Shown: in pieces, positions 37,336 to 50,944 of the stretch
Numbering within the stretch: the first letter of the stretch is position 1
Layout of the letters: each line of letters opens with the position of its first letter
Assembly: GCF_000004075.3 (NCBI RefSeq)
Contig: NW_022279561.1
Location: forward strand, 62,001-126,000
From: Cucumis sativus
Taxonomy: Eukaryota > Streptophyta > Magnoliopsida > Cucurbitales > Cucurbitaceae
Direction of reading: 5' to 3'
DNA length: 64,000 nt
Notes under the pieces: model-generated
Told to the model about the DNA's origin: nothing
What the model saw: only the letters and a program-made list of their open reading frames with translations
Database searches by the model: none
Program-made: the position numbers and the translations under genes

Positions 37336-40300
37336 TTTTTAGTTTTATCTTTTAGTAATTAAGCCTACTTTTTTCCCTTATGGCTTTATCGTATGAGAAA
37401 ACGAGGGAAGACCATTTTATAGCAATTTTCGTTGTTAAATTTAGATCATTGAGCGAAAAGTAGGTTTTTATCTCTCTATAAATATTTGTAACAAGTGGTG
37501 AATATTTGTTTGTTCTCTAAAAACCAGTTTTTGTTCCTTAATTAACACGTGAATAGAGGAAGAAATGGTAACGATAGCAAATAAAATGTCGGTGTTGACT
37601 AAATATGGTGTCTCAATTTAAAGGAGATCAATCAAAATAATGAAAACATATGTAGCTTAGATCGAGTGTGTAAACTCAAAGGTAAGGTTGACATTAATTT
37701 TATGGTTTCACGAACAAATAATTGATGTGGATAAATTAGCTTTACCAAACAATAAAATTATACTAATTATTTCGAAGCAGTCTTAATTATGTTGTAAAAA
37801 AACAGAAAAGAAAGAAAGAAAGAAAAAAGGCGTGGTTTAATAGAGAGTGCAACGAGTCAATTATATAGAATTTAAACACCCATGACAAAAATAATCATAA
37901 ACATACCTCAAACCCCCTATTTATTGAAGGCATTAATATGATTTAAATTTGACACAAAATAAAATACAAAAAAGTATCATTCCTCTTCTCAGCACTTCAA
38001 ACACTCAACACACATACACACATATAGGCTGCAACATATAATTATTAACACAAAAACCCACAAACATTGTTTTATTTAAAAAGATAACTTTGGTTTTCAA
38101 GGAGCGACACCATGAAGCTTAGTTTATATCGGTCCCAATACAATGGACATCAATAATCGTGGCTTCTTTCGGTTTGAAGTCAATGAGTTTTAAGCAAATT
38201 TGGCAAATTAACTTGGATTTGAATTTTATAGCGATATCAAATTCTTTTAGAATATCATCCCCTAAAATCATGACTAACATAAATTCAATATTTTCAAATT
38301 ATTTATAGTCATCAATATTTATTTTATGAGTTGAATTGAAAATTTGCGTTGAAATATCTCCAAATTTTGAATTTAGAATTATATCATCCCTAAAATCGTG
38401 CATTTAACATAATAACAACTTGAAATTAAGATTTTTATGGGACGTTGTTTTTTTAATTACATTAATATTTAATTTTATTTTCATTTGGCAGGATATTTCT
38501 GGGTTTGCCTACGACTTTCTTTTACGGTTGAGTTGCTTTTCTTTTACTGTTATCATTTAGCGTTATGTTCATGGCACTACAACGTGTGAAGACTACGTTC
38601 GATGGAAGATGGATTGGAATTTTCCAATATATTGACTACCACGTGGTTGATGTAAATGTTCCATGTTCATCTTCGTATTAAGAATTTATACAATGCATTC
38701 AAGGTAGACTTTTCCAATCTTCAGATCTTTCTGTATATCGGTTGACTCTTTATTTAGTACGGATGCAACAATTCAAACCTTGGCTTGTTGAATTGTTGAA
38801 GAAATAGACTGTATTGGCTTAAATATGTTGGTTTTTTCGAATTTTTCCAATAATGATTTAGTGGTTGTCGCCACGTGCCCGAGATGACGTGGAGCGACCG
38901 ATGTCCTCAAAAGAGTTAGTGTTTTTTTAAAAAGAAAAACAGTCGCCACCAATCTTTTTTACGGTGTGATTGGACATCAAAATAAAGTAAACAGTTTTAA
39001 AAATATGGTCTGCGAAAAATAGAGATGAGTTCGGAGTCATTTGTGTGTGAGGAAGGTATTAGCACCCCACAACACCCATTTAGAAAACGGTGGCAAATTT
39101 CAAATCTCGAATTGAAAATAATTTTTTATTTATTTTAAAACTAATGTCTTATTTTACCCCTCATTACTCCAATATTTAAGCAATGATCTCATAAAATAAG
39201 TGGAATAATATTCCCTTAATTAGTCGGTATATTGAAGGAAACTTCTCACCTTAAGAAAAAGAAAAATTATTACAATTTCTCAAAGTATATCATGGGCTAG
39301 TTTCGAATAAAGATTTTTTTTAAAATATTGATTAAATCCATTTTTTCTTGAGATCAAATTTCAGACTCCCAAAGATATTGATCCCTCACCTTAAGAATTC
39401 TAGGAAATCGGACTCCCAAATTTCCTAGATTCCTTCATAGTATTTTTCTGTTAGCGAAATAAAAGTGTGTTGCTAAAAAAATTGATTAGGATGACTTATG
39501 AAGTATAAATTTATATTTTAAACTTTTTTCTAAAAATAAATTAAAAAGATAGTTTCAAAGTAAAAATTTATAAACGGCTAAAGAAGAAAATTTAAGAAAT
39601 GATTCAAAATTAGGTCAATAGGAAATAATGCGCAATGAAATCAAATGTATTATACAACGAATTAAGCAAGTAAGATAAGATTTTGTTTTTTAAAAAATAT
39701 TGGGAATCAAATCTTGGACTCCCAAAGAAACGATTCCCTCACCTCAAGAATTTAGAAATAACGAATTCCAGATATTTTTAATTGCATCGTCGAATTTCTT
39801 TTAGAATGGTAAAATGTAAAGATAAACATGATGTAAGAAAAAAGAACAATTAACTGATATAAAATACCGTGGCAATATTGGAAAGCATAAAAGAAATATT
39901 CATGAATTTAATATTACATGATAATAAATATTGTGCATGCAAGAAAAATATGTTAAAATAAATAAGAAAAAAATAAAAACCATCACCAACCAAAAAAGGA
40001 TAGAAGAAAGAAAGGAAAGTTTTTTAAAAAAAATTAAAAATGATAGTTTCAAAGTAAAAATTTATTAAAACTGTCAAGTATAACAAAACTGCAGGGGTCA
40101 AGTAAGGTTGTTTTTGTAGTAGTGCCATTACATTTTAATGTCAGATTTGAATTTTGGAAGAGGTCAAGCCGCTGTCTAGCCCACTTGAATTGAAATAGTG
40201 TTTGAGAAAGCTTTGGATCAATTTTGTTGAGATTTTGCAAGTACGTAAGATTGTATTTAATCCCTATCAATTGTTGGTTTCAAATTGTGGATGCTCAATT

Positions 40301-41200
40301 TGTTTTGGATGTTAGGGTTGAGTTTCAAGGGACTAAAAACCATATTGTCCTACGGTTTAAAAGCGTAAATTTATGGTGCCTTCAATTGTGATACTTAATT
40401 GGAGTTGGAAGTGACTTTTCGACTTAAGGTTGGCTTAAGTTGCGGGTACCCCCATTGTGTAAAAATTTTGTATTTGAAGGCTTGAGGGATGTAGGATAAA
40501 ATCTATGCTAAAAATAAGGCATCTTGGGAGTAGTTCAATTTGAGGAGTGGAGGATCAGGGTCACTGAAACATAAAATAGCTTGAGTTGATATTATAGAAC
40601 GCTTTGGGGATAGTTATGTCATGATCTGAACATGTGAGGATAACTTAGTGGCCTCATAATCATTGTTTTCCTATCAAACTGAAGTAGGGAAAGCTTATGA
40701 TCCTGGAGAATTTAGTCGTTGACTGGGAGTGGTTATTTTCAAGTATTTTCTTATTAATCTATGTATGCTATTATAGTATGCCATGATTTCAAAAAATTCC
40801 AATATGAGTGTTTTTGAACTACATGTTAGAAATAATTTTAAAATATGACTTTTGGTTTCCATGTACTATTATATTTTGGAGTGAACCCGAACTTATTAAT
40901 CATGATTTAAATGACAACTGGTTTAAAAGGATACCCCTTGATCTGTAATTAAACTTGGATGGTTTGAATGGCCTCTTCTAAAAGTATGTGTCTGATCTTT
41001 CAGGACTGAAAACGACTTTACGAAAATGTATTTCTGACCATGATTGACTTTTAAACATGAAATATGTGATCTTAATGAATGTTGGTGATTTACCCATAAG
41101 TTATGCAAATGTGTTTTGGTAGCGCCACACCTATGGTTGTTAGGGGATTTCAAGGCTGAAAGAGGTCGTGGCCATAGATTCAGGAGCCTGAGAATAGGTG

Positions 41201-43134
41201 AGGACTGTTGGAATTTTTTGTCCTAAAACTCGTAGTTTATAAATCATATTCTATTCAATAAAGTTGTTATTGAGAAATTAAATATTATAATCTTAAATCC
41301 AATAAATCAAAGTTCCAAGGCTATTTTTTGAATAAACTTGAACTTTATGTGTAAACATAAACGTGGATCAAGTTCGAGTATATAGCCTAAATAGTCTATA
41401 GTATATGAAATAAAGGTTGGGCGCCTTATTTTGAGAGACTATGGATGCGGCCCACTTTGTAGTACAAACGATGTGATCCTAATCGTTCATGTAGAGACAT
41501 GAAAGTGGGGCATCCTATGTAAAATGTTTACATAAGACTGAACCATGAATTAGTCATTTTTACGTTATAACACCGTTTACTGTTTAAAACTGACTATCTC
41601 AATTATTGATGACCTAGGTAACTTAGTCTTAATCCTGAGTTAACTATGAACTCCTGTTCATACAAGATTATCCTTAGATCTGCATAGGTGAGGGCAGCTC
41701 ATCAGCGTTGGCCCAATAAGCCTCCCATTTCAGGAGTAAGATCGGGTGGATAGCTGGGAACATAGGGTACAAGATGGAATTCACTCCTACCCGCTTTAGG
41801 GTTAGTAGATAGGTTGCTCTCTTAAGCACTGAATCCAAGTCTTGAACAAGGGGCCCCACCCTCTCATTGGCCCGAGAGGGATTAAGTTTATAGGTTGAAC
41901 CTTAAACCAATTGTTCAATAGTGGATTAGTGGGACTTAAGGAGCAAGATGTAATCTTGGGGGTAAAACGGTATTTTGACCCAGCCAAGGTTACGAGCAAC
42001 CTGTGAAGGATTAACTTACTGATTATGGTTTTATCAAATGGACACAAATATATCTATAGTGAGGGGAGTGCAACTACGGGACTTTAGTGGAATGACCCGT
42101 TAGTTAACGAATGTTGATTAACTCGGTTTAAAAGAGTTTAGCTAGTTAATCTTGAATCGTTGGAGCCCATGATCTATAGGTCCATTAGGTTCCTCTGCTA
42201 GCTCATATGGATTAAACTTAGAACAGTGTGATGAAATAAGTCGAATTGTTCGAATAGGGAGAAGAAAGGAAAACCGACATATACAGTGATATAATCGTCG
42301 GTCTTCTAATTAGAAATAGAGCTTTATGTTTTACATACTATAAGTATGAATGCGGATTCATACTAAGAAGCTCGGAATTGGTCAAAAATAGTAAAAAGTC
42401 AAAATGTTGACTTTGACTTTGAAAAGTCAAACTTTGACCGGCCTTATATTCAAATGTGATTTGAATTTTGGAAAAATGAATGCGGATTCATGCTCGAGAG
42501 GTTGGAATTAGTCAAGACGGACAAAATGGTAAAAAGTCAAAATATTGACTTTTGACTTAGAAAAGTCAAAGTTTGACTTTTGACTAGAAAAATCTAATGA
42601 CCATTTTACCCTTGGACTAAGTTAGTGGGAAAATCCAACATTTTGTTGGATAATCCCACTAACTCTTAGTGGGATATGTGGCTATATGAGATATAGACAC
42701 CTAGCCCACTAAGTTCCACTAATTGTTAGTGGAATATTAGGTGTTGAGATTTGGCAATTGAATTGCATGCATTTTTGCATGTAATTAGGCTATAAATAGA
42801 GATGTTTTCAAATGTTGAAGGACTTTTGCCTCTTTTATCATTTTCATCATCTCAACAAAAGAAAAAAGAAAGCTTCCAATCTCATTTTATCTCCATTATT
42901 TTCTACACCAAAATTGGGTCCCACAACCCGGTTCTTTGTCCAGAGGATAGCAGTTGAGTACTAGTGGTGGTCTCGGGTAGAATTGGTAAGAAGACATCAA
43001 ACCTTTTGAAAGCTTCAAAGGTAATACTTCTTAAAACCCTAATTTGATTAGTTTATGGTTACATGTTAATTGTGGCAATTAGGGTAGAAATTCGATTCTT
43101 TTTCCGCTGTGCATGACTTAGTTCTATCAAGGAC
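41201..43134. repeat. 5-bp target-site duplication AGGAC around the solo LTR
   Basis: AGGAC at 41201-41205 and again at 43130-43134. The uninterrupted units read aggtgaggacgtggatgaagg with a single copy at this place, so the empty site is directly visible in units 2 and 4. Confidence 0.95.
41206..43129 (+). mobile_element. Solo LTR, probably Ty1/copia (1,924 bp)
   Basis: Starts TGTTGGAATTTTTTGTCC and ends GACTTAGTTCTATCA (TG...CA), flanked by a perfect 5-bp duplication. No internal region or coding domain, so it is a solo LTR left by LTR-LTR recombination. A TATA box, ctataaatagaga, lies at 42790-42802, as expected for the U3 promoter, and there are repeated TTGAC words around 42390-42590. 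The terminal sequence and length recall Angela/Tork-type copia LTRs (recalled, not searched). Young: present in only one unit of the array, so it post-dates the copying of that unit. Confidence 0.88.
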
Positions 43135-45143
43135 GTGGATGAAGGATTGTGATTGGCTTCTAGCCTAGCTCAACCCACATGATGGATGGCTCTATGTGCA
43201 CATAGGAGCGTGGATATGGCGGTTGCTACTGCGGTAGGTACTAAGTATGCATGAGCTCAGTTTGACCACGTGTTTTCCTGTCGATATGGATCGCGTGTGA
43301 ACTATTCTCGACCGTGTATTTAGTATTCTATCATGCTTGGATTGGATGCAGGTTGCTACTGTGGCAGATACTAAATATGCGTGAGCTTAGTCTAGTCGCG
43401 TGTTTATTTGTGGATATGGATATCGTGTGAGCTATTATCGGTCGTGTATTTAGTATTCTACCATGGTTGGTTGGATGGATGTCGCTATTGTGGCAAGTAC
43501 TAAATGTACTCGAGCTTGTTTTGCCACGTGATTTTTCTTGATCGTTTGCGAGCTATTATTATCTCGACCGTATATTTAGGCGCTCTGCTATGGCCGACCC
43601 TCATATGGTACTGGTTTGTTGGCAAATACATGCGATTTATCGTAATATGTGATAGTGACGTTTCAATTATTAATTCATTATCGATTCCTTATTTAAACAG
43701 TTGTTAGAGTATGTTTACGAGCTTTAATTCTAAAAGAAATAGAGAAAAACAGTTTCAATGTATATACTTAAGTTTTATATATATTGTAGCATGGGGTGGT
43801 TAGAAGTAGCGATTGTAACATTATGGCATGTATTTGAGAGATCTCTTAGTGGACTGTAATTCCTCTGTAACTAAATTCCTTGTTTGGATATAAACTCTTA
43901 TTGAGACTCTAGACTAGCTTGGATGAGTGTGTATGAGACGCACTCAATGCGGTTATGAGTCTGAAGATTATAATTAAGTATAGAATTCTCTTTTAAACTC
44001 TTTTATCACTTTCTCTACCTTCAATGTCAAACCACTCACTTTCTCTCTCATTCCTCTCTATTTTTCCCATTCACCATCAGTATATACCCACAAACAAGCT
44101 CTAATTTACAGTGTTAAAATAATTTAATTTTGATTAATGAATTCATTTTAAAACAAAAACATGAAAATCAAATCTAAAATATAAACAAACCTCTGCTCCT
44201 TCATTGTCCGCCATTAACTCATCTTCTTCTAAATTCCTCTTAGCATTTGATCCTAATATATTATTGAAGAGATGTCTTGTTTGATGATACATTTTTTTGC
44301 AAAACCCCCATTGAAATAAACTAATGAATTCTTAACCCTACCTGTTCAATTTTTTCTAAATTTCTCCTTCATATATTCCTCACCAATTTCCTAATTTTCT
44401 CAACCCATCTCCTCCTCTCCATTTTCTCTTCTTTTTTTTTTCCATCCAAACACAATTTTTCTCTTGACAATCTGAAATACCAATTCCAAATAAACTTATC
44501 TCATAATTGTAATTATAAAAAAAAGCAATAAAACATATCTATAACCACAAACTTCATCTCTTTTATAATATATCAAAAACTACCGAGGGAGATTGACCAA
44601 ACACACATGTGACAAAACTGCTCGCAACTTGAATAATAATGTGATATATTCACAAAATTTCTTCTACACGGTAGGATTATATGATAAATGTAAAACGCAT
44701 AAATAATTATGTGAATAAACACAAAAGGCGTAAATAAATTTATTGATCTCGTTGTTGAAAATAATGACGAAAGAAGCACCCAACGACACATAAGGTAGAA
44801 CCTTTGTATAAAGAAACAACAAATTATATTGAATGAAGAAAATGAAAGGGAATTTAGATTTTGCTTTCTAAAATGTTAATTAATCAAATCATTTATAGTT
44901 GATCCCACCATTTTCCAGCTGTCAACTTTAAATCCATGGTCAATTATCAAGCGCCTAGTTTGGACTTGAGTTTTTCTGCAATACAAACACAAAAAAAATC
45001 AAAATAACTCACACAAGAAAACAAAAAAAGATTAAAAGAAATAAAAGTTGGAAGAAATAAACAACTAAATCTAATTTTCGTTAAATTTTGACACATGAAA
45101 TTTTTGCCTCGCAACTAAAACTGACCACACACAATAAAATTAA

Positions 45144-45476
45144 CTATTGTCTTGATATAACAAAAAAAAAAAAAAAAAAAAAAAAACCATTTCTCCAGAG
45201 ATTGAAGACAATACCAACAACTTCATTTTTCATGCAATCTTTATCACATATAGGATCACACAAATCGTTAGCAACGCCTTTTGTCGTGCATGTTTTCTTG
45301 CACGTTTCTACACATGATTTGTATTGAGGCTCTAGATTGGATATTTCGTTAAACAAAGTATTAGATTTCCTCTCAATCTCAGCATCCCTTTCAGCGGTCA
45401 TGTGTGCCTTAGAGAATTGCAGTGATCCCACCACAACAATGGACATAAAGAAAACAATCGTAATGGTTTTTGCCAT
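45144..45476 (-). CDS. Ole e 6-like secreted six-Cys peptide, copy 4
   Basis: Same protein as copy 1 up to the homopolymer, which is 25 bases here (45162-45186), the longest in the array. It adds two Phe relative to copy 1 and returns to the VISRQ end. Signal peptide and all six cysteines intact. TATA at 45556-45562. Copies 1 and 4 also share the 'aataactcacacaag' variant in the 3' flank. Confidence 0.72.
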   Translation of the reverse strand: MAKTITIVFFMSIVVVGSLQFSKAHMTAERDAEIERKSNTLFNEISNLEPQYKSCVETCKKTCTTKGVANDLCDPICDKDCMKNEVVGIVFNLWRNGFFFFFFFFVISRQ

Positions 45477-46569
45477 TTTTTAGTTTTATCTTTTAGTAAT
45501 TAAGCCTACTTTTTTCCCTTATGGCTTTATCGTATGAGAAAACGAGGGAAGACCATTTTATAGCAATTTTCGTTGTTAAATTTAGATCATTGAGCGAAAA
45601 GTAGGTTTTTATCTCTCTATAAATATTTGTAACAAGTGGTGAATATTTGTTTGTTCTCTAAAAACCAGTTTTTGTTCCTTAATTAACACGTGAATAGAGG
45701 AAGAAATGGTAACGATAGCAAATAAAATGTCGGTGTTGACTAAATATGGTGTCTCAATTTAAAGGAGATCAATCAAAATAATGAAAACATATGTAGCTTA
45801 GATCGAGTGTGTAAACTCAAAGGTAAGGTTGACATTAATTTTATGGTTTCACGAACAAATAATTGATGTGGATAAATTAGCTTTACCAAACAATAAAATT
45901 ATACTAATTATTTCGAAGCAGTCTTAATTATGTTGTAAAAAAACAGAAAAGAAAGAAAGAAAGAAAAAGGCGTGGTTTAATAGAGAGTGCAACGAGTCAA
46001 TTATATAGAATTTAAACACCCATGACAAAAATAATCATAAACATACCTCAAACCCCCTATTTATTGAAGGCATTAATATGATTTAAATTTGACACAAAAT
46101 AAAATACAAAAAAGTATCATTCCTCTTCTCAGCACTTCAAACACTCAACACACATACACACATATAGGCTGCAACATATAATTATTAACACAAAAACCCA
46201 CAAACATTGTTTTATTTAAAAAGATAACTTTGGTTTTCAAGGAGCGACACCATGAAGCTTAGTTTATATCGGTCCCAATACAATGGACATCAATAATCGT
46301 GGCTTCTTTCGGTTTGAAGTCAATGAGTTTTAAGCAAATTTGGCAAATTAACTTGGATTTGAATTTTATAGCGATATCAAATTCTTTTAGAATATCATCC
46401 CTAAAATCATGACTAACATAAATTCAATATTTTCAAATTATTTATAGTCATCAATATTTATTTTATGAGTTGAATTGAAAATTTGCGTTGAAATATCTCC
46501 AAATTTTCAATTTAGAATTATATTCATCCCTAAAATCGTGCATTTAACATAATAACAACTTGAAATTAA

Positions 46570-49500
46570 GATTTTTATGGGACGTTGTTTTTTTAATTAC
46601 ATTAATATTTAATTTTATTTTCATTTGGCAGGATATTTCTGGGTTTGCCTACGACTTTCTTTTACGGTTGAGTTGCTTTTCTTTTACTGTTATCATTTAG
46701 CGTTATGTGTCATGGCACTACAACGTGTGAAGACTACGTTCGATGGAAGATGGATTGGAATTTTCCAATATATTGACTACCACGTGGTTGATGTAAATGT
46801 TCCATGTTCATCTTCGTATTAAGAATTTATACAATGCATTCAAGGTAGACTTTTCCAATCTTCAGATCTTTCTGTATATCGGTTGACTCTTTATTTAGTA
46901 CGGATGCAACAATTCAAACCTTGGCTTGTTGGAATTGTTGAAGAAATAGACATGTATTGGCTTAAATATTTTTTCGAATTTTTCCAATAATGATTTAGTG
47001 GTTGTCGCCACGTGCCCGAGATGACGCGGAGCGACCGATGTCCTCAAAAGAGTTAGTTTTTTTTAAAAAAGAAAAACAGTCGCCACCAATCTTTTTTACG
47101 GTGTGATTGGACATCAAAATAAAGTAAACAGTTTTAAAAATATGGTCTGCGAAAAATAGAGATGAGTTCGGGAGTCATTTGTGTGTGAGGAAGGTATTAG
47201 CACCCCACAACACCCATTTAGAAAACGGTGGCAAATTTCAAATCTCGAATTGAAAATAATTTTTTATTTATTTTAAAACTAATGTCTTATTTTACCCCTC
47301 ATTACTCCAATATTTAAGCAATGATCTCATAAAATAAGGAATAATATTCCCTTAATTAGTCGGTATATTGAAGGAAACTTCTCACCTTAAGAAAAAGAAA
47401 AATTATTACAATTTCTCAAAGTATATCATGGGCTAGTCTTCGAATAAAGATTTTTTTAAAATATTGATTAAATCCATTTTTTCTTGAGATCAAATTTCAG
47501 ACTCCCAAAGATATTGATCCCTCACCTTAAGAATTCTAGGAAATCGGACTCCCAAATTTCCTAGATTCCTTCATAGTATTTTTCTGTTAGCGAAATAAAA
47601 GTGTGTTGCTAAAAAAATTGATTAGGATGACTTATGAAGTATAAATTTATATTTTAAACTTTTTTCTAAAAATAAATTAAAAATGATAGTTTCAAAGTAA
47701 AAATTTATAAACGGCTAAAGAAGAAAATTTAAGAAATGATTCAAAATTAGGTCAATAGGAAATAATGCGCAATGAAATCAAATGTATTATACAACGAATT
47801 AAGCAAGTAAGATAAGATTTTGTTTTTTAAAAAAATATTGGGAATCAAATCTTGGACTCCCAAAGAAACGATTCCCTCACCTCAAGAATTTAGAAATAAC
47901 GAATTCCAGATATTTTTAATTGCATCGTCGAATTTCTTTTAGAATGGTAAAATGTAAAGATAAATATGATGTAAGAAAAAAGAACAATTAACTGATATAA
48001 AATACCGTGGCAATATTGGTAAGCATAAAAGAAATATTCATGAATTAATATTACATGATAAAAATATTGTGCATGCAAGAAAAATATGTTAAAATAAATA
48101 AGAAAATAAATAAAAACCATCACCAACCAAAAAAGGATAGAAGAAAGAAAGGAAGTTTTTTAAAAAAAAATTAAAAATGATAGTTTCAAAGTAAAAATTT
48201 ATTAAAACTGTCAAGTATAACAAAACTGCAGGGTCAAGTAAGGTTGTTTTTGTAGTAGTGCCATTACATTTTAATGTCAGATTTGAATTTTGGAAGAGGT
48301 CAAGCCGCTGTCTAGCCCACTTGAATTGAAATAGTGTTTGAGAAAGCTTTGGATCAATTTTGTTGAGATTTTGCAAGTACGTAAGATTGTATTTAATCCC
48401 TATCAATTGTTGGTTTCAAATTGTGGATGCTCAATTTGTTTTGGATGTTAGGGTTGAGTTTCAAGGGACTAAAAACCATATTGTCCTACGGTTTAAAGCG
48501 TAAATTTATGGTGCCTTCAATTGTGATACTTAATTGGAGTTGGAAGTGACTTTTCGACTTAAGGTTGGCTTAAGTTGCGGGTACCCCCATTGTGTAAAAA
48601 TTTTGTATTTGAAGGCTTGAGGGATGTAGGATAAAATCTATGCTAAAAATAAGGCATCTTGGGAGTAGTTCAATTTGAGGAGTGGAGGATCAGGGTCACT
48701 GAAACATAAAATAGCTTGAGTTGATATTATAGAACGCTTTGGGGATAGTTATGTCATGATCTGAACATGTGAGGATAACTTAGTGGCCTCATAAATCATT
48801 GTTTTCATATCAATCTGAAGTAGGGAAAGCTTATGATCGTGGAGAATTTAGTCGTTGACTGGGAGTGGGTTATTTTCAAGTATTTTCTTATTAATCTATG
48901 TATGCTATTATAGTATGCCATGATTTCAAAAAATTCCAATATGAGTGTTTCTTGAACTACATGTTAGAAATAATTTTAAAATATGACTTTTGGTTTCCAT
49001 GTACTCTTATATTTTGGAGCGAACCCGAACTTATTAATCATGATTTAAATGACAACTGGTTTAAAAGGATACCCCTTGATCTGTAATTAAACTTGGATGG
49101 TTTGAATGGCCTCTTCTAAAAGTATGTGTCTGATCTTTCAGGACTGAAAACGACTTTACGAAAATGTATTTCTGACCATGATTGACTTTTAAACATGAAA
49201 TATGTGATCTAATGAATGTTGGTGATTTACCCATAAGTTATGCAAATGTGTTTTGGTAGCGCCACACCTATGGTTGTTAGGGGATTTCAAGGCTGAAATA
49301 GGTCGTGGCCAGAGATTCAGGAGCCTGAGAATAGGTGAGGACGTGGATGAAGGATTGTGATTGGCTTCTAGCCTAGCTCAACCCACATGATGGATGGCTC
49401 TATGTGCACATAGGAGCGTAGATATGGGGTTGCTACTACGGTAGGTACTAAGATGCATGAGCTCAGTTTGACCACGTGTTTTCTATCGATATTGGATCGC

Positions 49501-50195
49501 GTCGTGAACTATTCTCGACCGTGTATTTAGTATTCTATCATGCTTGGATTGGATGCAGGTTGCTACTGTGGCAGATACTAAATATGCGTGAGCTTAGTCT
49601 AGTCGCGTGTTTATTTGTGGATTATGGATATCGTGTGAGCTATTATCGGTCGTGTATTTAGTATTCTACCATGGTTGGTTGGATGGATGTCGCTATTGTG
49701 GCAAGTACTAAATGTACTCGAGCTTGTTTTGCCACGTGATTTTTCTTGATCGTTTGCGAGCTATTATTATCTCGACCGTATATTTAGGCGCTCTGCTATG
49801 GCCGACCCTCATATGGTACTGGTTTGTTGGCAAATACTTGCGATTTATCGTAATATGTGATAGTGACGTTTCAATTATTAATTCATTATCGATTCCTTAT
49901 TTAAACAGTTGTTAGAGTATGTTTACGAGCTTTAATTCTAAAAGAAATAGAGAAAAACAGTTTCAATGTATATACTTAAGTTTTATATATATTGCACATG
50001 GGGTGGTTAGAAGTAGCGATTGTAAATTATGGCATGTATTTGAGAGATCTCTTAGTGGACTGTAATTCCTCTGTAACTAAATTCCTTGTTTGGATATAAA
50101 CTCTTATTGAGACTCTAGACTAGCTTGGATGAGTGTGTATGAGACGCACTCAATGCGGTTATGAGTCTGAAGATTATAATTAAGTATAGAATTCT
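46570..50195 (+). mobile_element. Probable retrotransposon-derived block, unit 4
   Basis: Unit 4 copy of the 26050-29650 block, with the gtcgccaccaatc wording (about 47078) and three subrepeats (from about 49430). Fossil; no intact coding domain. Confidence 0.4.
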
Positions 50196-50944
50196 CTTTT
50201 AAACTCTTTTATCACTTTCTCTACCTTCAATGTCAAACCACTCACTTTCTCTCTCATTCCTCTCTATTTTTCCCATTCACCATCAGTATATACCCACAAA
50301 CAAGCTCTAATTTACAGTGTTAAAATAATTTAATTTTGATTAATGAATTCATTTTAAAACAAAAACATGAAAATCAAATCTAAAATATAAACAAACCTCT
50401 GCTCCTTCATTGTCCGCCATTAACTCATCTTCTTCTAAATTCCTCTTAGCATTTGATCCTAATATATTATTGAAGAGATGTCTTGTTTGATGATACATTT
50501 TTTTGCAAAACCCCCAATAATAAACTAATGAATTCTTAACCCTACCTGTTCAATTTTTTCTAAATTTCTCCCTTCATATATTCCTCACCAATTTCCTAAT
50601 TTTCTCAACCCATCTCCTCCTCTCCATTTTCTCTTCTTTTTTTTTCCATCCAAACACAATTTTTCTCTTGACAATCTGAAATACCAATTCAAAATAAACT
50701 TATCTCATAATTGTAATTATAAAAAAAAGCAATAAAACATATCTATAACCACAAACTTCATCTCTTTTATAATATATCAAAAACTACCGAGGGAGATTGA
50801 CCAAACACACATGTGACAAAACTGCTCGCAACTTGAATAATAATGTGATATATTCACAAAATTTCTTCTACACGGTAGGATTATATGATAAATGTAAAAC
50901 GCATAAATAATTATGTGAATAAACACAAAAGGCGTTAATAAACT

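Larger units (their letters stand above)
38430..43990 (+). mobile_element. Probable retrotransposon-derived block, unit 3 (interrupted)
   Basis: Unit 3 copy of the 26050-29650 block, split by the younger solo LTR at 41206-43129, a nested insertion. Fossil; no intact coding domain. Confidence 0.4.
36608..44739. repeat. Tandem array unit 3 (6.2 kb plus 1.93 kb insertion)
   Basis: Same order as unit 1 and type A by linked variants: tcctatcaaactgaag at about 40669, ccatagattc at 41171. It is enlarged to 8.13 kb by the solo LTR at 41206-43129; without it the unit is about 6.2 kb. Confidence 0.97.
44740..50944. repeat. Tandem array unit 4 (~6.2 kb)
   Basis: Same order as unit 1; type B by linked variants: tcatatcaatctgaag at about 48804, actcttatattttggagcg at 49003, ccagagattc at 49309. 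No solo LTR at the corresponding site. Confidence 0.97.

Noticed and set aside
41674-42047. Two minus-strand ORFs inside the solo LTR
   Set aside because: LTRs are non-coding; the ORFs show no domain and sit inside a clearly bounded element.
46625-46822. 65-codon + strand ORF (MAGYFWVCLRL...) in unit 4
   Set aside because: Lies in the fossil retro-derived block, is not open at this length in the other units, and has no recognisable domain.
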